Source of the DNA: Hirsutella rhossiliensis
Taxonomy: Eukaryota; Ascomycota; Sordariomycetes; Hypocreales; Ophiocordycipitaceae
Assembly (NCBI RefSeq): GCF_020360975.1
Contig: NW_025408677.1
Coordinates: forward strand, 1,116,001-1,180,000
Direction: 5' to 3'
DNA length: 64,000 nucleotides
This document shows positions 42,096 through 51,751 of this stretch, in pieces. Each line of letters starts with the position of its first letter. Within the stretch, counting starts at the first letter, position 1. The notes below the pieces were generated by a model. That model made no database searches. It saw nothing but the letters and a program-made list of their open reading frames with translations, and was not told the origin of the DNA. A program made the position numbers and the translations under genes.

Positions 42096-42377
42096 TGTTA
42101 CGACCACAGTACCGGCCATGGTCATGCGCGGAAGGCGACCCGGAACAATGGTCGGGGGGACGGACCAATCAGACGAAGGATCACGAGGATCACTCGGGTT
42201 AAGACGGTGATCATGGTGATCTAGGTGAGCCGCACTAAGGGATCACCAAGTATACGGCCGGATCACTAGTAATCTAAGGACTACGAACAATAATCTAAGG
42301 GATTATTGTTAGATTATTAGATATATAAGGATGCCCTATTCCGCTCCTTGAGACAGATAGCTCTCTAGCTTTCAACA
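42096..42377 (+). repeat. Possible solo LTR
   Basis: It starts TGTTACGACC and ends TTCAACA, so the ends are TGTT..AACA. A TATATAAGGA box lies about 50 bp before the end, where an LTR promoter would be. The sequence contains repeated GATCAC/GGATCA motifs. No second copy or coding region belongs to it in this window, and the flanking five bases do not match. Orientation follows the TATA box and is tentative. Confidence 0.4.
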
Positions 42378-44065
42378 CTACGTTCCCGTGCCAGCTCGAG
42401 AGCCATTCTCAAAAAGATGCTTGAGAGGGCGTATATCAAGAGGCGTAGCTATTGAAACCGTCAATGAAAGCACAAGATTTCGTATATTTATGCCGGGGAA
42501 GAATGCCCTCTCATACGCGTCGAATACATGGAGAGAGCTAGCAGCAGATTGCTGGCTGGATTGCATAGATGAAGTAGCAGAAATCACGCGGCCAGGCCCG
42601 CGCAATCTGGATCCATGATGTGCTAAACTGTCCGCAAACCCTCCGCCCACTCCCTGCCTTTCATGACACGTTTGACTGCCGACAACGTTGAACCTCAAAT
42701 GCACGCTGTGTTGTTCAAAGGCAGCTATGCTCGGGTATGTTCCCTAATGCATCGCTCGCAGATAAAGGAGAACTGGAACATGTCGAGCAGGACTCTCTGC
42801 CTAATCTCGAGTGTAGTGTCTTCAACGCAGTCGAAAGAGGAGATGAGGCACCCTTCGCCCTCGACCAAGTCCCGCGCCGCAGTGAACACCATTCGAGACT
42901 TTCTGTCCGGTCTTTGTTCGACCTAGGTGAGTTTTTCAGTGGCGATTACTCTCTAACGAGACATCCAAGGACTTACATTTGGCTGGCATGAGCGGTTGAA
43001 CAGGGAGCTGCGGCGATACATGGCCATCGCGCAGGACTCCTCTAGGGTTGTATGCAGTCCCAACCCCCTCTCGTAACAGCCGAACCTTTGTGGGCACCCA
43101 TTCATCACAACGAGTCAAATTCCCCGATTCTTTTACGTAAAGACCGGAGGGCTGGTTGTCTACCATAAAGGCGCTAGGGATCTCGTCAATCACGACACGC
43201 GGGCCTATAGACCCTTTTGAATTTGGCCGCGTAGATGTCTACGCAAGGGGCTTGCTATATACAAGCCAATGCTTATAGTGGCGTATATTGTTTGCCCTTT
43301 TAACAGTGGCAATATTATTTCGATCGAGGGTTTTATATAGTCGCCTCAGAGTCCTACTTGGGAGTTTATAACCGCGTAGTATACCAGCCTACAGGTTAGA
43401 TATAGGACTAGGAAATTTAAATTATGGTTTATGTAACGTACAGTACATTATTGGGGGGGGGGCACTTAAGCGAGCGGGTCACCCGACAAGCCGGCAAATT
43501 AGTAGTTGTGTCGGTAGCGACTAGCAACTACCGGCTGCTATATGTTTTTGGTTTTTCTTTCTCTAGATTTCTCTTCTTAACCGCACAAAGCTCCAAGTCT
43601 TCAAATATAGCTAGTCCTTAAACGCAACTTAAACGCAATAGCGTTTTTAGGTTCGCTCAGATGGTCGTGAGACTTCGGCTTTGCATGCCAATGTGCCTTC
43701 TTGGCACCGGCAGCAGCCCCCGGCTGATGCACTGCCCAAGCAGGCATAGCGCCGTGGGGCGCGATGGGCTTATGGGGATCCGACATGTGGGGGGATCCAA
43801 CGTCCAACCTCCAGGCTAGACGACTTGGCCCGATGCAGCGTAGACGAAGGCGACTGTGGGAAGATTTGCCGCCTCTATAAAATCCAGCGCCGTCAGCTTA
43901 CCTGGCCACCGACCATGCCCGACGACAACTGCCTTGGCTGACCTCGCCGCGCCGTCCTTGGACCACACCGTGAGCCGGGCAGAGACGACAGGGACGATTG
44001 CTGGGACGAGCGGAGACGAGACAGACGATTGCTGGGACGAGCAGAGACTGCGGACCAAGACCGCA
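42378..44065. other. Intergenic region upstream of the MFS gene
   Basis: Frames at 42378-42704 (minus) and 42737-42991 (plus) look moderately protein-like but match no family I recognise; they could be gene debris. About 43200-43450 is AT-rich. A run of nine or more G occurs at 43450. The end holds the MFS promoter with a 25-bp tandem duplication. Confidence 0.4.
43993..44048. repeat. 25-bp direct duplication in the MFS leader
   Basis: Two copies (43993-44017 and 44024-44048) of a unit starting GACGATTGCTGGGACGAGC, with one G/A mismatch, separated by six bases. They end 18 bp before the start codon chosen for the transporter, so they lie in its 5' UTR or, if a more upstream start is used, in its N-terminal codons. 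Confidence 0.85.
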
Positions 44066-45656
44066 ATGGCCGTCCAGGGCATCAAGACGAGCACGTCGCT
44101 CAACGGCTCCCACGAAGCTGCCCGCGACGACCCCCCCGGACAGCAGCGCCAATGGCTCTACGACAACGACGACGACAACAACAGCCTCCCCGCCTGTCCG
44201 CCTCACACGACAGAGCGCAAGCTCATTGCCCGCATCGACATGCGCGTCGTCCCCTTTCTCTGCATCATGTATCTGCTCGCCTTTCTCGGTGAGACAGTCC
44301 CGTGCCTGCTTCTGGCCCTTGATCATCAGGACTAACAACGTCGAACTGCCTTCAGATCGAGTCAACATCTCCAATGCAGACCTCTTTGACCTGTCTAAAG
44401 ACCTTGGCCTCGGTACCACGGGCACCAAGTTCAATACGGCCCTCGTCATCTTCTTCGTCCCGTATTGCGTCTTCGAGATACCCTCAAACATCCTGCTCAA
44501 GCGCTTCCGCCCTCACGTCTGGCTCTCTGCCAATATGTTTCTGTTTGGACTCACGACCGTCCTTCAGGGGCTCGTCCAAAACTACAGCGGCCTGCTCGCG
44601 TGTCGCTTCTTCCTCGGCCTCTTCGAGACGGGCATGTTCCCTGGCGCCTTCTACCTCATCGGCATGTGGTACCGCCGCCACGAGGCCCAGAAGCGCTACT
44701 CCTTCTTCTTCAACAGCACAACACTCGCTGGTGCTTTTGGCGGTCTTCTTGCCGCCGCCATTGGGAAAATGAGCGGCTTGCGCGGGTTCAGCGGTTGGCG
44801 CTGGATCTTCATCGTCGAGGGCGGCCTCACCGTCTTCGTCAGCCTCTTCTTCTTCTTTCTCCTCCCCGACTTCCCCGAAGACTCGACTTGGCTCTCGGCC
44901 GATGAAAAAGAATACGTCACTGCCCGCCTCCGCCTCGACCAGGGCAGCGCCGCCGCGGAGCGCCCCATCACCTTCCGCGACGTCGTCGACGCCCTGTCAG
45001 ACTACCGAGTCATCCTCGGCGGCTTCATGTATCTCGGGCTCATCGTGCCTGCCTACGGATATGCGTACTTTTCCCCCTTCATCATCAAGGGCTACGGGTA
45101 TAGCCCAATCGCGACCCAGCTGCACAGCGTGCCCCCCTGGGCCGTCGCCTTTGCCGTTTCCATGCTCGTCGCCTACTTCTCCGACCGGCTCAGGCACCGC
45201 TTCGCCTTTGCCCTCGTCTCCATCTTCCTGTGCATCGCCGGCTTCGCCATCCTCATCGCCGTGGGCGATCACCGCAACCTACAATACGCGGCCCTGTTTC
45301 TCTACGCCACCGGAGCTTTCACTGCCATGCCCATCATTGTCTGCTGGTTCAACATGAACCTGGGCGGGCATCACCGTCGCTCCATCGGCAGCGCCTGGCA
45401 GGTCGGATTTGGCAATCTCGGCGGGATAGTCGCCGTCTTCATCTTCCAGAAAAAAGACGGGCCCAGATACGTCCCGGGTCTATCCGTGTCTCTCGGCTTT
45501 GCCGCCATGGGCACCGTAGCGTGCTCTATATACGCCTGGGCCTGTTGGAAGGCTAACCGGAACCGGAGAAACGCAAGGGCTGGCGCGCAGGCGCTGTCCA
45601 AGGAGCAGAAGACGGCCATGGGCGACAAGTCTCCTGATTATCGCTATTTACTGTAA
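44066..45656 (+). CDS. MFS transporter, anion:cation symporter (Dal5/allantoate permease-like) family
   Basis: Two exons (44066-44288 and 44356-45656) around a 67-bp intron with a GTGAGA donor, GACTAAC branch site and TTCAG acceptor give 507 residues and join YLLAFLG|DRVNISNA, the family's first-helix/loop signature. About 12 membrane segments are seen. Landmarks: NTALVIFFVPYCVFEIPSN, CRFFLGLFETGMFPGAFYL, GWRWIFIVEG, and a cytosolic loop with LSADEKEYVTARL. Relatives import organic anions such as allantoate, vitamins (nicotinate, pantothenate, biotin precursors) or small carboxylates; the substrate cannot be named. It lies 3.1 kb from the decayed cluster and might once have belonged to it. 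The start was chosen as the ATG opening MAVQGIKTST; an upstream in-frame ATG at 43856 is possible. Confidence 0.88.
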
Positions 45657-45993
45657 TGACGCCCTGCCGCGAGAGGAAAAATTAAGAAGAGCCATGCGAA
45701 TCATCTGTTAATGTGGATATTTCATCTCGGGGTTACAACCTATGGACAGGTCTTGGACCTTTGGACAGCAGTATGTTGCTCATGTCGGCTGAAGATGATG
45801 CAGAATATGGAGAAGAGGCACGACATGTACGATGATGACCTGGAGCCGGGCTACCGGAAATTATCAATCCATGATGTCCTTGGATAGTCCACCTCAGGAA
45901 GCGTCCCTGAACTGTTCAGTTCTCTTGGGCGCTCCTTGAAAGCCCGCCAACATTGACACATATGCTTACCCCCCACGAACAGCGATCCGAACA
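45657..45993. other. 3'-3' spacer
   Basis: This spacer separates the MFS gene from the convergent amidoligase-like gene. No gene or clear terminator structure is seen. Confidence 0.4.
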
Positions 45994-47247
45994 TTACTCC
46001 GCCATGGCCATATGACCAAACCCGACACCGGGGTAATCATTCATCGGGTCCATGTTTTCCCGCACCCGCGTGGCCCAATATGCCTCGTCGATGCTGTAGT
46101 TCCATGTCTTAGGCGTCTGGGCATTGAGCTCTTTCAGCAACTGTGGCCAAATGGTGGACTTGTCAGTGACACCATCGACAATCTCCCACAGCTTTTCGAC
46201 CAGTTTCGAGTACTTCTGGCAAGGCAGGTCCGCCAGCTTGACGATGAGGAGCAAGAGCTTGGTCCAGTTGTTGACAAAGGGCATGTTGAAGCTCGCCTGG
46301 GCGTGACTAAACTCGAGAGAATAGTCCCGGGTGCCATCGGGATGGAGATGGCAGTCCACCCTGAGAGCGGTTTTGTCAAACGGGCTGAACACTTTCTGAT
46401 CGGCCTCAATCATCTTGCCCACGCCCTCGATGTCGAGTGCGCCCCAGAGCTGCCTCATCTTGTCACGGTGGGTCTGGAGAAAGGAGCGAGACAGCCAGGT
46501 CTCGACCTCGTCGGCAAAGACTTCTTCCTCTGGCCACATCTCCCGATTCTGGAGAACAAAGGTCGCGCCCCGTTCGAGCTCCAGGGGCAGATTACCGCGG
46601 GTCCTGATGCTCAAGCGGAACAGAAGGGGAACTTCAAGCAAAAAGACGAGTGTGGCAGCTCGTTGGGCCTGCCGGACCTCGAGTCCCTCTACGGGACTTA
46701 CATGGAAATGCATCACGCAGGACCTGCTTTGGTGAATTTTATTGGCCATGTAAATGGTGCAAAGAGCCCGGGCAACCCGGGAAAAGCCGTAAGTCGCCCC
46801 CTCCTCGGGTAGGATAGGCGAGTTGAGCTCCGTATTGTACCAGCCCACGAAGGCCTTTGGCCGTTCGTGTTCGAGCCCGCTCCGGATCAGCCAGTACTTG
46901 GACCTGATGTTTTTTCCATCTCTCTTGGCGAGCGGGATCGTGGACGGGTCCATGATGCGCACGTTTCCGCCGGCCAGGATCTCGAGAGGCGCATAGTCCC
47001 TGAACGACTCATGGGAACACCCGCTCTCCGACACCGCCGGCAGTTCAAGCCCCGACTGGAGCCCGTTGCTTTGCAGAGCCTGGGCTTGATAGGCGCGTCT
47101 ATCCTCTCGCCCAAGTTCCCTTTTGACTCTGTCAGAGTACCCCGAAAACGGGCTTGGGAAGGGCTCTAGTTCCCCTGGTCGCGACGCGTATCGAACCTGG
47201 ATGCCAAACTGAAGCTTCCGCGGCGCTGAGTTTTCTTGGGAGGCCAT
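45994..47247 (-). CDS. Amidoligase-like protein
   Basis: An uninterrupted 417-residue frame beginning MASQENSAPRKLQFGIQV. Blocks consistent with the fungal Amidoligase_2 family (ATP-grasp/glutamine-synthetase-like fold, proposed peptide-amide ligases) are: LQFGIQVRYAS at the start of the domain; KYWLIRSG; GWYNTELNSPIL, matching the E-L-x-SP-IL strand; SRSCVMHFHVSP, matching the C-x-x-H-x-H-V strand; and a following helix in which QRAATLVFLLEVPLLF resembles the family's FFEP-type segment. The C-terminal half is helical and less conserved. Fungal members have no known substrate; bacterial ones are predicted to make peptide tags or modify glutamate. There is no signal peptide. The family call rests on pattern recognition only. 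Confidence 0.58.
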   Translation of the reverse strand: MASQENSAPRKLQFGIQVRYASRPGELEPFPSPFSGYSDRVKRELGREDRRAYQAQALQSNGLQSGLELPAVSESGCSHESFRDYAPLEILAGGNVRIMDPSTIPLAKRDGKNIRSKYWLIRSGLEHERPKAFVGWYNTELNSPILPEEGATYGFSRVARALCTIYMANKIHQSRSCVMHFHVSPVEGLEVRQAQRAATLVFLLEVPLLFRLSIRTRGNLPLELERGATFVLQNREMWPEEEVFADEVETWLSRSFLQTHRDKMRQLWGALDIEGVGKMIEADQKVFSPFDKTALRVDCHLHPDGTRDYSLEFSHAQASFNMPFVNNWTKLLLLIVKLADLPCQKYSKLVEKLWEIVDGVTDKSTIWPQLLKELNAQTPKTWNYSIDEAYWATRVRENMDPMNDYPGVGFGHMAMAE

Positions 47248-50200
47248 TATTCACGTATGTTCCTCCTCCTGCCTCTTTCAGCTCTGAATCGGATGGGTGC
47301 TGGTTAAGTTTAATCGATCTTGACAACTGAAGCAAGATGTGAAATCGGTGTCGGGTTGAAGCTCTACAACGAGCCAGAAGGTGTAAAGTCGAGGGACGAG
47401 AATCTTTGTCGCTGACTTGAGCTGCAGGGTTGGGAAGAAACTTGTCTTTGTCCTGGATTATCAAGCGAGGATATCGGGGTTGATATGCATTTCCTCGTGT
47501 ACGGTGTTCTTCCTCGTCGACACGAGTCACATCTACGAGCCTTTTGTCTGAGTTTTGTTCAATTGCTGTCCGTGTTTTAAGCGACCGGGCTCTGCTTCTC
47601 CCGTCATAGCACACAGGGCCTCGCACAAGAACAGGTCGTCGCCGGACACGGCGGGCAGATGCAAGCAACTTCGAGGCTGGGGAGGCTTCCTCTGGTCGAT
47701 CATGAAAATTTCTCCGCATGAATTCCCGCAGAACGATGCTAGCAGAAAGCCTAGACAGGCAGGTTCTGGCTGTTGAAGATCCTTTGTCTGCACGGGTGGA
47801 TGGCTCTCGCCACTGAGAGGTGAGCTGTTACCACCCCTTTCCGTGCAGGCGTGCTTTTGTGCAGCCTCTGATCATTCTTTAGGTTAGCTAAGAGACATGT
47901 AAGATGCCGTCAAATCATGCGGGGAAATCGGAAAGGATATTGCCCGATGCTGAGAAGGAAGAGTGCTGCTCAGGGTGCACGAGCCCTGGATGCAGCTACG
48001 TCTGAGCTGCAGATGCGACTCAGCTGTCCTAGAACACCAGCTGGTATGAGCTAGAACTCATGGACTATCCATGACACGGCCCCTGGACGTGGAACACTGC
48101 GTAAGTACCTTTAGCACTTCCCCAGTTGTTCAGAGGCTTTGGCTGCAGGTACCCGTCTTCTCTAATCTCTCATGTCACACACATACGCACAGCCTCAGTA
48201 TATGTAAAAGAAGGTCTTTGAGCTCCGCCTCTCCTATCTACTCGCCTGCTGAAGGACCCTAGATGTGGCAACGGCTGTCGACCGTTACTACATCGGGCGG
48301 AGCTGGCTGTTGCCAAAAACAAGCTCCACGCGAGACAACCTGTAGCTTGCTTGACCCGTGGCACTCTCTGGGAGGTGAGGCCGAGCACATGAGGCATTGT
48401 TTCCCCATTGTCCCTCAAAAGGGGATGCCCATAAATGTGTTTCTCGACGAGTTAGAGTCACGAAGTTACGGCAACCACCCTGTATTTAACTCTATATCAC
48501 CTTCATCTGCCACGTCCTCACTTCTGAGACTTTTCACCTACCGCGAGTTCCTCACCCAGCTGGGGCGGGTTCGTGTTTACTCGTAGGTGGCCATAGTAGC
48601 GGCACTTCTCTTAGTAGCGGCGATAGAAATGACCCTTCTCGTTGTGCTTGGTTAGTGACCACATCGCATAGCGGTTGCTCGAATAAAGGACGCCGCAATC
48701 AGCGCCTATATTCCGCATCGTATAATACTGTCTAGGTCTACATATTTCATACATAGAAGCGTTTATACCGCTCCCCTATGTCTTGGCCTCTGCTTCTGGT
48801 ATAAACCCTCTACGTATACTTACAGTTGCCCAGTAGCTAGTAGGTTAGCCATACCGGGCGTCTTAGGACAGGTAGACGATTCGTTAATAGCGGTTCAACA
48901 TTTGAAGATGGTGTGACTCTGAGGAGCTCAAACTACTCTGCCGCGTATATTACGAATGGACGAGATTGGGTTGCGCATTTTCCTCCTGTCTTTGCGGGAT
49001 TTTGACATCTGTCCGGGCAGTATTGGATCACTCCTGCCAACTCAACGGGTTGGAGGAAAAACCCAGGTCACGAAAATATATACGGTGCCAACTAGGCTGC
49101 GCCAGAGTTCTTCGCCTTCGAGGATAACCAAAGGTCGTTGTCCCGCTACGATAGGAAAGGACTAAACTAAACTCCTCCCTCTTAAAGTCTTCTATTCTTC
49201 TAAGCTTAGAATAACACGTAGAGGGTGCCGAGGCTAAATCGTCTAGCGTATCTGCCTAGTTTCTATAGTATTTAGCACAAGTAATTAAGTAGATGGAAAC
49301 TAGACTAAAGATAGATCTTATATTATTTTAGTATTACAAGACCGGGTAAGTAACTTGGCTACTATGCCCGCTTTGACGATAGCTGCGGCGAACACCCCTT
49401 GACAACCCCACGCCTACGGCGGCAGCAGCAGCAGCTACAAAAGTAGAGGAACGAGGAAGGCTTAGGGGTTAGGAATGGGGAGAGAAGAAAAGAAGAAGAA
49501 ATCGAGGGATAAGTAGGTGTGTAAAGAAGCCGCCTAGCTGGATAGAGGGCTATATGTACCGCGCGGTGTGTCCTTGGGATTGTAGACTGCCCCTGCCAAA
49601 CTAGGTAGAGCCTTGGCTATTAATATTGATATTATGGCATGTTTATTAACATACCTAATGTTTGTAGACTGATTAGCCACGCTTAATAGTTAGCCTTCCT
49701 TATATAGTGTTGTAAGGGAATGGCAGGGGGAGATGGGGTCCTAGCTATAGCTACGACGCAGTGTCGGCTGATCGCTCCTGGAGCAGCTTAACATAAGTCG
49801 GAGAAGCATAGGTACGGAATATGCCGGGCCATGGAACTATTGAAACTTTAACGCTGCATGGATATCAAGAAGTAACAACTTATCGGTTCACCGATAATTC
49901 AGGCAGTGTAAGGCAGTTGCATCCACGACGATAGTCGTTTAAGGTGATCAAAATAGTACCAATCAAGAATGGAAGTTGCCGAAGAACAGAAAATGAACGA
50001 ACAAATACACAAATTCATACAACTCTTAAGATACCAATAAGGGCTTATTGCTTGCTTAGACAGCAGCCAAGCTGCAGTCCTAAATAGGGACAGCGTCAAG
50101 CCGCCCATGAGACCCGGTTCGGGCAATTGCCTCGAATAACATCGTATGACCTTTCAGATGTTCAAGGGAGCGCTCTGTTGGGCCCAAATTAGTTCCACTT

Positions 50201-50321
50201 TAGCCTTCATTGCATTGGGAGGGCTCTGTAGGGAATAGAGGCAATACGATATTAGACATAATATCGTCTTATCAACAGCCATACTACCCCTACCTTACCC
50301 TATGTCTATATACTGCGCCGA
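47248..50321. other. 3.1-kb region with no supported gene
   Basis: The first ~600 bp are probably the promoter of the amidoligase-like gene. From about 48600 the sequence becomes AT-richer with patches that are poor in CA/TG (49150-49340, 49600-49720), suggesting old repeat debris. The short frame at 48956-49165 has no recognisable feature. One copy of a TTTAACGCTGC motif is at 49845-49861. No RNA gene was seen. Confidence 0.45.
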
Positions 50322-50992
50322 ATGGAGAGTAACAAACCGGCAGATTTCATTTTCGACTTACCGGATGTAGACAGAAAAGACTGGGGCATTGACCATGACT
50401 ACAGCTTCTCACGCAAGGATGGCTCTGTTCACTTCGACCGACCCACCTGGGACATCTCACTTCAGGAGTTGAAAAAGTGCGGGGAGAATATTAACGCCAA
50501 ATGCTTCGATAAGGCGAAAGACCTACTCAAACACAATCGGAAGGGCAACTATGACTATAAAGCTGCTGGTCACGGTTTCGTGGAGCCTGCCAGAATGCAA
50601 CTTGTTATGGGTGATCGGAAGAGCGCAGAGCTTAAATACATCAATTCGGTTATTGAACGTGAGAAGCTTCCATATGACCTTGGCTGGAGAGGAAAATCCT
50701 ACTTTCCAGATCTTTTTGATGTCTTGGACGTCGCAGTGAAGAAAGTGGAAGCTTCGGAAGTCACGCAACATACCCGTGATGGTACTGTGACCGACAAATC
50801 TGTAAGTCTCGGTATACGTTACGTTAAATGTCAGCTCTCATGGAGAAATAGGACCTTATTTGTGTACTGAAGTCGAAAAATCCGAAATTTTTAAACGATG
50901 TGAGAACACTCATTAAGTCGGCTGGCTATACGAAACCATCCATTGAGGCAGCAATTAAACGACTCGAGCAAGATAAAGCCGTAAAAGATTGA
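50322..50992 (+). CDS. Unrecognised two-exon gene, 206 aa
   Basis: Exon 1 (50322-50801) ends at a perfect GTAAGT donor and a 50-bp intron ends AAATAG. Exon 2 (50852-50992) continues in phase: DKS|DLICVLKSKNPKF, ending in a Lys-rich helix (AAIKRLEQDKAVKD). The product is soluble, charged and without signal peptide or membrane segment. The N-terminal part has many aromatic and Asp residues (DWGIDHDYSF, HFDRPTWDISL). A GHGFVEPARMQLVMGDRKSA stretch could be a helix-turn. No family is recognised. Its codons are A/T-ending far more often than those of neighbouring genes, yet it does not look RIP-mutated because CA and TG are plentiful. That points to a lineage-specific or transferred gene. It lies tail to tail with the ankyrin gene. 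Confidence 0.68.
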
Positions 50993-51751
50993 GGGTGCTA
51001 ATTCTAGGGTCGGGAGTTATTGTGCCGACATGGATAGCCCGGTCCGGCGGTCCCTGTAACAGCTATCCTTCCCTGTCGGTTTCGCCATCTCCATTCTCGT
51101 CACATGTCTCTTCTCATTTAATCTTGCAGAATATATTTCGTTGATGCCACTGAGCTATACAAGAAAGATTGAGATGACCAAAGGTGGGAAATAGCAACAG
51201 CTCTTGAGCCAGGGGCTTAGGAGCTCGTGTTTGTCCGGGTTTCTTGTCACGTCATTTAGCTACGCAAATGTAGAGTGCATACTCCAGCAGACGGTGCTGC
51301 AAGTGACTATTATAATTGACTGTTTTTTCTATATGATGTACTCCCAGCTGTTTGTGGTTACCAAGAAGAGCTGGAAGTTAGCGTTGATTATAGTTTCGTA
51401 TGTAAACGACCCTGGTGTAATTACTGGCCCTAGCCCTGGAGCTGGCTCTGGAATTATTGCTTTCGCTCTGGCTCTTGCTCTAGCTGCACAATTACAACTG
51501 CAGGATTTGGAAACAGCTCTTATGGAACTATTCTTAGGAAAGGCAGTCTTTGTGTTTAGGTGGAAGTTCCAGGAGGGAATAGCAGTGACCCCGACCCGCT
51601 TATAACTGTCATGTCATTTTGCTAGGCAAAAGTAGAGTGCACACTCGAGCAGATAAGTGACTGTTATAGCTGACTGTGTTTTACTCCTTGTCACCGAGAC
51701 CAACGTGGTTCCCCGACGCTGTCATGGGAGCCATCAATTTAGTCCGAAGCG
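50993..51751. other. Spacer between convergent genes
   Basis: A frame at 51204-51605 is Ala/Leu-rich in part (SGIIAFALALALAAQLQLQ, from a CTGGCTCTTGCTCTAGCT-type repeat) and is probably fortuitous. Two similar stretches, GCAAATGTAGAGTGCATACTC near 51264 and GCAAAAGTAGAGTGCACACTC near 51625, form an imperfect direct repeat. No gene is supported. Confidence 0.4.

Noticed and set aside
45994..47247. Aromatic prenyltransferase (DMATS) as identity of this gene
   Set aside because: Considered because of length and neighbourhood, but the tyrosine-shield pattern and diphosphate-binding basic residues are not seen, whereas ELNSPIL and CVMHFHVSP fit the amidoligase pattern.
51204..51605. 133-codon frame with an Ala/Leu-rich hydrophobic run
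   Set aside because: The hydrophobic part comes from a local CTGGCTCT-type repeat; there is no start context and no family likeness.
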